From Duganella sacchari (GTDB taxonomy: Bacteria; Pseudomonadota; Gammaproteobacteria; Burkholderiales; Burkholderiaceae_D), in the NCBI RefSeq assembly GCF_900143065.1, contig NZ_FRCX01000003.1, positions 496,001-560,000 of the forward strand: DNA of 64,000 nt. The letters are read 5' to 3'. The position numbers and the translations under genes were made by a program. Position 1 is the stretch's first letter; the number at the start of each line of letters is the position of its first letter. The notes beneath the pieces are model-generated. The model was not told the DNA's origin, did no database searches, and saw nothing but the letters and a program-made list of their open reading frames with translations. Shown here one piece after another: positions 41,714 through 49,490 of the stretch.

Positions 41714-42271
41714 TTAAAACTCGACCGTCGCGCCGTCCGGTAGGTATTTACGATACTGGGCGAGCGCGCCTTTGATGGCGGCATTGCTCATCTCGAAGAA
41801 GTAATCATCCTCGCTCTCATCCACCTTCACGGCGCCAAAGCGTTCGTGGAACTGGATGACGGAGGCGTTCCCCTTGCGCACATCGAAGTGCGCGCGCTGG
41901 AAGCCGATCTGCAGCGCGAAGTCGTAAATCATCAGTGCCGACTCGACACCAAACCCACTCGGCGCCTGGTCGCTCTTGATCCATGATCCCCAGCAGAATG
42001 AATCGCCACGCTGGTCATACAGCCGCACGGTGCCGCACGGCGTGCCATCGAGCTTGCAGATGATGAAGTAGACCTGCGTATCATCTGCGGCATAACGTGT
42101 CAGCCAGTCACGCTGCGCTTGCACGTCTGGCGTGGTGGCGGACAGGAATTCACCCTTCTTCTCGTCGGTGCGCAAGGCCAGGATGAATTCTGCATCGGCG
42201 ACCGTGGCATCACGGAACATCAACTGCCTGCCGCGCACGGAGCGCGGCTTACGAAACTGCGGCGTACTCAT
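41714..42271 (-). CDS. GNAT-family acetyltransferase (185 aa)
   Basis: A GNAT fold with MFRDATVADAEFILALR, CGTVRLYD and RKGNASVIQFHERFGAVKV. The start MSTPQFRK at 42271 lies 1 bp after the aminotransferase stop; a longer frame overlaps that gene and is not favoured. It directly follows the FdtB-like transaminase, so it may N-acylate the new 3-amino group, a role filled by a different fold in the known FdtC and QdtC. Confidence 0.78.
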   Translation of the reverse strand: MSTPQFRKPRSVRGRQLMFRDATVADAEFILALRTDEKKGEFLSATTPDVQAQRDWLTRYAADDTQVYFIICKLDGTPCGTVRLYDQRGDSFCWGSWIKSDQAPSGFGVESALMIYDFALQIGFQRAHFDVRKGNASVIQFHERFGAVKVDESEDDYFFEMSNAAIKGALAQYRKYLPDGATVEF

Positions 42272-42272
42272 C

Positions 42273-43388
42273 TCAACCTGCAATCTCCGCCAGTGCGGCT
42301 TTGACGCCAGCCACCACTTCCGCTGCATCGTCCAGCGTCATGGTCGGCGACACGGGCAGGCTCAGAACTTCGCGGTGGATCACTTCCGCAATCGGGAAGT
42401 CGCCTTCCTTGTAGCCCAGGTCTGCGTAGGCCGGCTGCAGATGCGGCGGCACGGGATAGTGCACGATGGTGCCGATCTGTTTTTCCGCCAGTTTCTTGGC
42501 CAGACGGTCGCGCTGCGCGTGACGCACCACGTACAGATGCCATACCGGCTCTGCCCATGCTGGAATCTCCGGCAGGATCAGGCCATCGATGCCAGCCAGG
42601 TGCTGTTGATAGTAGGCGGCGACGGCGCGGCGTTGCTGGTTGCCCGCATCCAGTGCTGGCAGCTTTACTGCCAGCAGGGCGGCCTGCAATTCGTCCAGCC
42701 GCGAGTTGTAGCCGGGGACGTCGTTGTAGTACTTGATCTTGGAGCCGTAATTGCGATAGGTGCGGATGCGTTCCGCCAGTGCGTCGTCGCTGGTGGTGAC
42801 TGCGCCGCCGTCGCCCAGTGCGCCCAGGTTTTTACCCGGGTAGAAGCTGAAGGCTGCCGCATCGCCCAGCTGGCCCGTGACGCCACCTTGATAGCGCGCA
42901 CCGTGTGCCTGCGCAGCGTCTTCGATCAGCTTCAGGCCACGGCGTTTGGCGATGTCTTTCAACGGCCCCATATCGGCCGGCTGGCCGTACAGGTGCACGG
43001 CGATGATGGCCTTGGTCTTGGCGGTGACGGCCGCTTCGACTTTCGATGGATCGATATTGTAGGTGCCTTCCACCGGCTCCACGGGCACCGGCTTGGCGCC
43101 GCAATGGCTCACTGCCAGCCAGGTGGCGATGAAGGTGTTGGATGGGACGATGACTTCGTCGCCAGGGCCGATGCCGTAGCCTTTCAAAATCAGGAAGATG
43201 GCATCGAGGCCGTTGGCCACGCCGATACCGTGGGCGCTGTTGCAGTACTCAGCAAAGCTGGCTTCAAAGGCGGCCGTTTCGGAGCCCAGAATGTACCAGC
43301 CGGAGTTCAGCACGCGCTTGAACGCAGCTTCCAGCTCGGCGGCTTGCGCCAGGTTGATTGCTTTCAGGTCGAGGAAGGGGACGCTCAT
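42273..43388 (-). CDS. PLP-dependent sugar aminotransferase, FdtB/QdtB-like (371 aa)
   Basis: A DegT/DnrJ/EryC1/StrS-family enzyme with the PLP Lys186 in [26 protein letters not shown] and [23 protein letters not shown] and [11 protein letters not shown] are typical of 3-amino-3,6-dideoxyhexose transaminases. The FdtA-like ketoisomerase lies two genes upstream in the same operon, which supports dTDP-3-amino-3,6-dideoxy-galactose or -glucose synthesis. The dTDP-glucose enzymes RmlA and RmlB are not in the window. Confidence 0.9.
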   Translation of the reverse strand: MSVPFLDLKAINLAQAAELEAAFKRVLNSGWYILGSETAAFEASFAEYCNSAHGIGVANGLDAIFLILKGYGIGPGDEVIVPSNTFIATWLAVSHCGAKPVPVEPVEGTYNIDPSKVEAAVTAKTKAIIAVHLYGQPADMGPLKDIAKRRGLKLIEDAAQAHGARYQGGVTGQLGDAAAFSFYPGKNLGALGDGGAVTTSDDALAERIRTYRNYGSKIKYYNDVPGYNSRLDELQAALLAVKLPALDAGNQQRRAVAAYYQQHLAGIDGLILPEIPAWAEPVWHLYVVRHAQRDRLAKKLAEKQIGTIVHYPVPPHLQPAYADLGYKEGDFPIAEVIHREVLSLPVSPTMTLDDAAEVVAGVKAALAEIAG

Positions 43389-43406
43389 GATAATTCCAAT
43401 CTGTGT

Positions 43407-44714
43407 TTAAAACACCGTATTCACCAGACGCAGCAGGTCTGGCATGTACAGGTCGGGCACCCGCTTCAAGGTGAAACGGCGGGTGCCGAGGATTTCCAGG
43501 AAGCTGGCGCCGTTCAGCCAGTCGGACGAGGCGACCTTGTCCAGCTTGAAGTGGTGATAAGGACGGCCTTCGGTGAACTGGTCAACCACGCGGGCCTGGT
43601 AGGTCAGGCAGTCGATTTCGACGCGCACCTTGTCGCCGCGGTAGTCCATGTCCATGCGGACGATGTTGTCGATCGGCGCGCCGCAGTCTTGCAGCCGCGC
43701 GTTCAGTTTAGCGAGGAACTGCTGCATGTCGACGGCGGGGCCGTCCACGCTGGCGGTCTTCTGCGGGCGCGAGGCGAGGAATTCCTGCGCGTCGTCACGG
43801 TAGCTTTCCGCTTCGTAGGTCTGGGCGATGGTCAGCTCGGGGCCATTCGGGCCGATGCCGTAGTAATCGCCGGCCAGCATGGGCTGGACGCGCCTGGCGG
43901 TTTCCGGCCGCACCTTGTGGGCGTAGTCGGTCAGCTCCACCGGCGTCTGCACTGCCATGTTGATGTCCGAGCGCATATTGCCATCGTCGATGAGCAGATT
44001 GGCGCCGAATGGAATCGCCACATCCGGATTCAGGATTTCCACATTGTTGAGGAAATCGTCCATGTAGTGGTTGACCAGGCGCGCGCGCTCGCGTTCCTTG
44101 TGCGCCTTGCCTTCGATATCGTCGTCGTACTCCATCAGGAATGGGTACCAGTGGATGTAGGCATACGGCACGCAGGCAACGTTGATGTGCGGATTAATCT
44201 GCGTGAACTTGCGCATCGACGCCGGCTGCAGGTAGTTGTCGTTGCCGTGGTAGACGCAGAAGCGGTCGTTGTAGACGATGGCCGAGGAGTCGATGCCATT
44301 GCTCTCGTGGTTGATCGCGTACAGCTTCACGCCGGGGAAGATCTCGTTGACGGTTTCCGGCGGCACCACGGTGACTTCGCGGCCAACCTTCTCCTTGATG
44401 TCGGACTCGAAGCCGGGACGGTCGCCAACGATGATGAGCTTCACTTCCGGCTTCAACTTGCTCAGGAAGGGCACATCGTAGTGGTCCTGGTGGATGTGCG
44501 ACACCACCACTGCATCCACCTCGTACCAGCGCGGATCAACCACCTGCGGCGGGTAGAACACCCAGGCGTTATCGTAAGGCTGCGACAGCACGATCGGGTC
44601 GAACAGAATCTTTTTGCCGCCCAAAACCACCAGCGCCGAGGCGTGGCCTGGGTAGAACAAGCCGTTGCCGGCGCCGAAGCGTTGGTAGAAGCTGGTCAGT
44701 TGTGGATTCGTCAT
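43407..44714 (-). CDS. Large MBL-fold protein of unknown role (435 aa)
   Basis: A UlaG-like metallo-beta-lactamase fold with SHIHQDHYD at 72-80 (His73, His75, Asp77, His78) and INHESNG and YHGNDNY metal-binding strands. The C-terminal 130 residues look like a separate substrate- or partner-binding domain (LDKVASSDWLNGASFLEILG). Its layout recalls the MBL portion of CMP-sialic acid hydroxylase-like proteins, but no Rieske CxH motif is present. It lies between the ketoisomerase and transaminase genes, so it probably acts on the same sugar or its carrier. I do not recognise a specific function. Confidence 0.7.
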   Translation of the reverse strand: MTNPQLTSFYQRFGAGNGLFYPGHASALVVLGGKKILFDPIVLSQPYDNAWVFYPPQVVDPRWYEVDAVVVSHIHQDHYDVPFLSKLKPEVKLIIVGDRPGFESDIKEKVGREVTVVPPETVNEIFPGVKLYAINHESNGIDSSAIVYNDRFCVYHGNDNYLQPASMRKFTQINPHINVACVPYAYIHWYPFLMEYDDDIEGKAHKERERARLVNHYMDDFLNNVEILNPDVAIPFGANLLIDDGNMRSDINMAVQTPVELTDYAHKVRPETARRVQPMLAGDYYGIGPNGPELTIAQTYEAESYRDDAQEFLASRPQKTASVDGPAVDMQQFLAKLNARLQDCGAPIDNIVRMDMDYRGDKVRVEIDCLTYQARVVDQFTEGRPYHHFKLDKVASSDWLNGASFLEILGTRRFTLKRVPDLYMPDLLRLVNTVF

Positions 44715-44720
44715 GATGCG

Positions 44721-45143
44721 TTATGTGGGATGATGTTTGTGTGCGGCCTGCACGAATTCGTCGTAGTCGAAATAGTAGTCGGATGGATCGTAGTGGGTCG
44801 ACGCCAGCACCAGGCAAACGCCGCCCGACGAGAAGTTCTCCACCTCGCGCCACATCATGCCCGGTACATACAGGCCATAGTAGGAGCGGTTCAGGTGCAC
44901 ACGCTTGCGGTTGTAGCCGTCGTCGACAATCACGTCGAAGCTGCCCGACATGGCGATGAAAAACTGCTGCAGTTCCAGGTGGCCGTGGCCGGCGCGCGAA
45001 GAGCCGCCTGGCACGTCGTACAGGTAGTACACACGCTTGATATCGAACGGGACGTGCTGTCCGCTTTCGATCACGGACAGGTTGCCGCGCGGGTCGTGGT
45101 ATTTGGGCAGGTCGATCAGCCGGCTTTTATCAAGGTGTGACAT
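44721..45143 (-). CDS. Sugar 3,4-ketoisomerase, FdtA/QdtA/WxcM-like (140 aa)
   Basis: A single cupin domain with DPRGNLSVIES, GGSSRAGHGHLELQQFF (the His-x-His pair used in catalysis) and LVLASTHYDPSDYYFDYDEF, the characteristic C-terminal segment of the family. It converts dTDP-4-keto-6-deoxyglucose to the 3-keto isomer, feeding the FdtB-like transaminase. It lies 11 bp after the GT2 gene and 6 bp before the MBL gene. The galacto or gluco product cannot be told by eye. Confidence 0.88.
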   Translation of the reverse strand: MSHLDKSRLIDLPKYHDPRGNLSVIESGQHVPFDIKRVYYLYDVPGGSSRAGHGHLELQQFFIAMSGSFDVIVDDGYNRKRVHLNRSYYGLYVPGMMWREVENFSSGGVCLVLASTHYDPSDYYFDYDEFVQAAHKHHPT

Positions 45144-45154
45144 GCATTAGCTCC

Positions 45155-46039
45155 TTACTGATACAGTTTGGCCAGTTTGGCCAGATAGCGTTCGCGCGCT
45201 TCACCGACTTGCGGGAAGATGTTATTCAGACGCAGGAACACGGCGTCCACCTGTGGATTCATGGAGCGGTATTCGTCGCGGTTGATCGTGTCGGCGTCCA
45301 ACGAGACGCGCAGCAGGTCGATGTAGTCCGAGAAGCAGTTGCCGAAGAACGGATTGGAGGCCGGGTTGGAATTCGACTGCAGGCGCAGGTCCTTGCGGAA
45401 GTAGGTCAGCTCTTCGTCGATGTAGAACATGCTGGCGTTTTTGGTCAGATTCAGATACGCGATCAGGTCGGCCAGGCCGGTGAGGAAGTCATGGTCGCCC
45501 ATCTTGTACAGATTGTGCAGGCCGACGTTCCACATGGTCTGACGGCGGAACATCACGGTGGTGAATTCGCCGATGAAGTTCTCCATGCCCAGCGTAACGC
45601 GGCGTTGCACGTCCAGGCCGGACAGGGTGCCGCTGGCCTCATACGGACGGCGGGTTTCAACGCGCTCGTTGTCGGAGTTGATGACCTGCGAGGCCGAGAA
45701 AACCAGCTCCACTTCAGGGCGCGGCTGCATCGCCGCCACCATGCGTTCGATGCAGAACGGATGCAGCAGGTCATCGTCAAACAGCGGCTTGACGTATTCG
45801 CCCTTGGCGCCGGCCAGTGCCGCGTTGACGTTCTGTTCGCGATACACGCTGGAGCGCTGGTAGATCACGCCATTGTGGGCGTAGCGTGCGCAGATGTCGC
45901 GGATCTCTTCGGTCGGGCAGTTGTCGCTGACCAGGATTTCGGTGTTCTGATAGGTCTGGCCGACGGCCGAACGCAAACACATTTCGAAATGCTGCGGCTT
46001 GTAAGACGGGATGATGATGCTGACTTTTGGATAGCTCAT
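45155..46039 (-). CDS. Family 2 glycosyltransferase (294 aa)
   Basis: A GT-A fold with KVSIIIPSYKPQHFEMCLRS, ILVSDN and a DDD cluster at residues 88-90 for metal and nucleotide-sugar binding. No membrane helix is visible. It lies between the third GT41 fusion and the FdtA-like gene, so it probably transfers a sugar made by this operon, for example to a Ser/Thr-linked first residue. The acceptor is unproven. Confidence 0.87.
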   Translation of the reverse strand: MSYPKVSIIIPSYKPQHFEMCLRSAVGQTYQNTEILVSDNCPTEEIRDICARYAHNGVIYQRSSVYREQNVNAALAGAKGEYVKPLFDDDLLHPFCIERMVAAMQPRPEVELVFSASQVINSDNERVETRRPYEASGTLSGLDVQRRVTLGMENFIGEFTTVMFRRQTMWNVGLHNLYKMGDHDFLTGLADLIAYLNLTKNASMFYIDEELTYFRKDLRLQSNSNPASNPFFGNCFSDYIDLLRVSLDADTINRDEYRSMNPQVDAVFLRLNNIFPQVGEARERYLAKLAKLYQ

Positions 46040-46063
46040 GTAAGGGTCCGTGTAAGTCGGTAG

Positions 46064-49000
46064 TTATGCGGTGACCGCGACCATGATGTACTGCCATGGC
46101 AGCGCATCTTCCACTGCCATCACCGGATCGACGCCGCTGGCGCCGGCCATCATGCGGATCGCCGGCAGGTATTTCTCGCGCGCCGGTTCATCGGTAATGC
46201 GCGCGCTGCCGCCGCTGATCTGGAAGCCGGACTGCTGCAGCATCTCCAGCATGACGCCGCGCGTGAACATGCGCTTGCGCGATTTTTCGATGCCGCCGGC
46301 GCCATAGCGCATATCGCCCGCGTTCAGGCGCGCCTGCATGCTCCAGTGCTGGAAATTGCGCAGCGCGATCACGATCTTGCCGCCCGGAGCGATATTGGTG
46401 CGGATCTTGTGCAGCAGGCTCCATGGATCGTCCACCTTTTCCAGCGCCTCATCCAGTACCCAGCAATCGGCGCCGCGTACGTGGTCCCACAGCTCCGCGC
46501 CGGCATGCTCGATATGATCGTTGAAGACGAAATCGCAATGCGGACGCGCTGCCTGCGCCAGCGCCGGATCGGCTTCGATGCCGGTGTAGTTGGCCAGCGG
46601 ATTGCGGGCGCGGTAAGCCTTGGCGAAGGAGCCGTCGCGGCAGCCCAGTTCCACCACCTTGCGGGCAGTGACCGGCACAAGGTTCAGCAGGTCCGCATTG
46701 ATCTCGGCACTGGCGCTCGGCAGGTCGTAGTGGTAGCCGCCGGTGCGGATCACGGTGCCCTGCCAGTCATGCTTGATGTAGTGGCGCTGCGGCTCGCGGC
46801 TGAAATCATCGCGCACCCAGTCCACGCCCAGCAGCAGATTGCTGGCGCCGGCCTGGTGCAGCGCGATCATCGCCGGCAGCAGCGGGGCGCCGTGCTTGAT
46901 CGGCATTGGCCACTGGCGCATCACCTCCACGTTGACCAGCATGCAGGCCGGGTGCAGGTAAGGGATGCCGTCCACATCGCGGCTGTGGCCTGATTCGTTG
47001 ACCCACTGGACGTTGCCGACGCCGTACATCTGCGGTTTCAGATGGCTGTGCAGCGATTCAAGGAAGCCCGACTTGAGGATCTCCACATCCGAATCGAGGA
47101 ACAGCACCTCGCCCGACAGGCCCAGATGATTGATGGCCCACGACATGCCGGGACCATGGTGGATGTTGTAGCCGAACGGGATGAACTCGACGTTGTCGTA
47201 GCCATCGGTGATGGCGCGGATCTGCTCCGCCACATCCGGATTCGAGCCGTCGATCACGTAGACGCGGTTGGTGTAGTGCTGGCGCAGGGTGCGCAGCAGC
47301 GCCTCGATCAGGTCCGGTGCGTTGTAGGACACCGTGACAATCGGGATCTGGTCGATACGCACCGGCGCAGGCGAAGCTTCTTCCGACGGATGCACGGCAT
47401 GCGCTGGTGCGGCCAGGCGCGGTGCGGCCGGCTTGGCGACCTTGAGCAGCGCCGCTTCCATATTGCGCACGAAGCGCGGGCTGTCGAACAGCGCACAGCT
47501 CAGGCGGTTGGCCTGCAGCTGACGCTTCATCGCGGCGATACGCTGCGGGTTGTTGGCCAGTTCCACGGCCTTCTCTTCGTAGTCGGCGAAGTTATGGGTA
47601 ATCAGCTGCGACAGGTCGACCGCGCGCAGCAGGCTGCCCGCCATGCGCGACGAGAAGGTCTGGCCGGCGCAGGTCAGCAGCGGCAGGCCGGCCCACAGCG
47701 CATCGCTGGCGGTGGTGCCGGCGTTGAACGGGAAAGTGTCCAGGAACAGGTCGGCCAACTGGTAGCGCGCCAGGTATTCGGCCGGCACGGCCCGCGTGTT
47801 GAATATCAGGCGGTTGCGGTCGATGCCGGCCGCTTCGGCGTTGCGGTACAGGTTCTCGCGCACTTCCGGATAATCGGCCACCAGCCACAGGACCGAATTC
47901 GGCACGCGGCGCAGAATGTTCATCCACACCTCGAACAGGTCGGGCGTGAACTTGAAGTTGTTGTTGAACGAGCAGAAGACAAACGCGTCTTCCGGCAGGT
48001 TGACCGAGGAGCGCGTCGGCTTTGGTGCGATGGCGCGCTGGCGGTCGTTGATCTGGAAGCAGTCCGGCAGATACAGCGGCTTCTCGGTGAAGTGCGCGGT
48101 CATCTCCGGCGTAATCAGGAACTCGTCGGCGATCACGTAATCGATGCCGGGCAGGCCGGTGCTGCCGGGGAAGCCGAGATAGGTCAGCTGCACAGGGGCC
48201 GGGCGGTAGGCCAGGATCTGCGGGCGTGCGCCCAGCGTCAGGCCGTGCAGGTCGACCAGGATATCGATTTCGTGGGCGCGGATGGTGCGCGCGGCCTGCT
48301 CGTCACTGAGCTTATCGATGCGGATGTAATGGTCCATGGCCTTGACCACGCGGGCGCGGATCGGCGAACCGTCTTCGCGGCTCCAGCTGAAGGCGTAGAC
48401 CTCGAACTTGTTACGGTCATGCAGCTCATACAGCTCGGCGGTCAGGATGGACACTGCGTGCGAGCAGAAGTCCGACGACAGGTAGCCGATGCGCAGGCGG
48501 TTGTGGCCATAGCCATGGGCGCCCGTCAGCGGCGCGACGGCGGCGTTGATCTTCTCGTTGACGAAGCGCTTGGCGGCGGCCAGCTGCATGGCCGGATCGG
48601 CGGAGGCGCTGAGCATGGCCAGCGCCGAGGTGCCCTCCATCATGGTGGCCAGCGAGATGTGCTCAAGGCCCGAGTAGACCGGCCATTCGCACTGCTTCTG
48701 GCGCAGGTGCACCCAGTGGGTCATCACATTGGCCTGTTGCGGATCGACGCCGAGGCTCACGGCCAGCATGGCTTCCGCTTCCGGATAGCGTTTTTGAATT
48801 TCCAGCAGACGGCCCAGATTGTTCAGGGTCTGGATGTACAGCGTGGTGTTGGTCTTGATGTCCGGTTCGATCGGATCGGACAGGATGGACTGCCACATCG
48901 CCAGCGCGTCGTTGGGGCGGCCGGTGCGTTCCAGCAGCGTACCGAGATTGAGGCGGGCCTCGACGAAATGCGGATTCAGCGCCATCGCCTTGCGCAGCAC

Positions 49001-49264
49001 CACCTCGGCGCCCGCGTCATCGCCCGAGCTGGACAGCACCACCGCCAGATTGAAGCAGGCAGCGTACGCCAGTGGCGAAGGGGTGTAATCGATCCAGGTA
49101 CGGTACAGGGCGATAGCGGCTTGCAACTGACCGCTTTCCTGGAGCACCGCCGCCGCACCGAACAGGTCGCCGATGGAGAGGACGCCTTTGACGGCCATAC
49201 CCATGACAGTGCCCAGCGGGCTGTTATCGACGGGGACAGGTGCAGCAGGTACTTGTACGGTCAT
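46064..49264 (-). CDS. TPR-GT41-GT2-methyltransferase fusion, third copy (1066 aa)
   Basis: The same four modules as the protein at 26266-29400, with visibly high similarity throughout: TPR-type helices (about 30-210), a GT41 region with RIGYLSSDFCSH (His269), RPAPVQLTYLGFPGSTG, SFNNNFK (Lys438) and GTTASDALWAG, a GT2-like domain with VSYNAPDL and FLDSD, and a SAM-binding domain with VVELGCRDGSFAK. The methyltransferase Gly-rich loop reads GCRDGS rather than GCGDGA. There is no signal peptide. It heads the operon that makes a 3-amino-dideoxy sugar and starts 227 bp from the end of the third giant gene, so that giant is the natural candidate substrate (inference). Confidence 0.86.
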   Translation of the reverse strand: MTVQVPAAPVPVDNSPLGTVMGMAVKGVLSIGDLFGAAAVLQESGQLQAAIALYRTWIDYTPSPLAYAACFNLAVVLSSSGDDAGAEVVLRKAMALNPHFVEARLNLGTLLERTGRPNDALAMWQSILSDPIEPDIKTNTTLYIQTLNNLGRLLEIQKRYPEAEAMLAVSLGVDPQQANVMTHWVHLRQKQCEWPVYSGLEHISLATMMEGTSALAMLSASADPAMQLAAAKRFVNEKINAAVAPLTGAHGYGHNRLRIGYLSSDFCSHAVSILTAELYELHDRNKFEVYAFSWSREDGSPIRARVVKAMDHYIRIDKLSDEQAARTIRAHEIDILVDLHGLTLGARPQILAYRPAPVQLTYLGFPGSTGLPGIDYVIADEFLITPEMTAHFTEKPLYLPDCFQINDRQRAIAPKPTRSSVNLPEDAFVFCSFNNNFKFTPDLFEVWMNILRRVPNSVLWLVADYPEVRENLYRNAEAAGIDRNRLIFNTRAVPAEYLARYQLADLFLDTFPFNAGTTASDALWAGLPLLTCAGQTFSSRMAGSLLRAVDLSQLITHNFADYEEKAVELANNPQRIAAMKRQLQANRLSCALFDSPRFVRNMEAALLKVAKPAAPRLAAPAHAVHPSEEASPAPVRIDQIPIVTVSYNAPDLIEALLRTLRQHYTNRVYVIDGSNPDVAEQIRAITDGYDNVEFIPFGYNIHHGPGMSWAINHLGLSGEVLFLDSDVEILKSGFLESLHSHLKPQMYGVGNVQWVNESGHSRDVDGIPYLHPACMLVNVEVMRQWPMPIKHGAPLLPAMIALHQAGASNLLLGVDWVRDDFSREPQRHYIKHDWQGTVIRTGGYHYDLPSASAEINADLLNLVPVTARKVVELGCRDGSFAKAYRARNPLANYTGIEADPALAQAARPHCDFVFNDHIEHAGAELWDHVRGADCWVLDEALEKVDDPWSLLHKIRTNIAPGGKIVIALRNFQHWSMQARLNAGDMRYGAGGIEKSRKRMFTRGVMLEMLQQSGFQISGGSARITDEPAREKYLPAIRMMAGASGVDPVMAVEDALPWQYIMVAVTA

Positions 49265-49299
49265 AGCTGAGCTTCAAATAGAACCACAAAAGGTAAGCC

Positions 49300-49309
49300 C
49301 TATCATACC
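49300..49309 (-). promoter_or_regulatory. GGTATGATAG motif upstream of third GT41 gene
   Basis: The same ten bases as before the second GT41 gene, 36-45 nt before the start at 49264. TATGAT is a fair -10 box; a TTGCCC lies 20 bp further upstream, too far for an ordinary -35. Confidence 0.4.
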
Positions 49310-49383
49310 TTTTTGTAGCTAGGTAAGGGGCAACTTTTGGCTCTGGAGCAAGACTGTAAAACGCCCGCTGCTCAACCATTCAG

Positions 49384-49479
49384 CACTCCGGGGTCAGTTC
49401 TTGCAATCCAACACGAGCTCAGCCGTAAGATGACTTACGGCTGAGCTCGTGTTGGATTGCAAGAACTGACCCCGGAGTG
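49384..49479. repeat. 46-bp-arm perfect palindrome after the third giant gene
   Basis: Arms 49384-49429 and 49434-49479 are perfectly complementary around an ATGA loop. The outer part reads CTCCGGGGTCAG and its complement; the inner 30 bp are unrelated to the palindrome at 24297-24368. It starts 11 bp beyond the giant gene's stop codon and could end its message, though there is no T run. It is far longer than an ordinary terminator. Confidence 0.95.
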
Positions 49480-49490
49480 GCCGCGGGTTT

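Noticed and set aside
49384..49479. Insertion-sequence terminal repeats
   Set aside because: The arms are separated by only 4 bases and no transposase or target duplication is visible, so it is a hairpin element rather than a complete insertion sequence.
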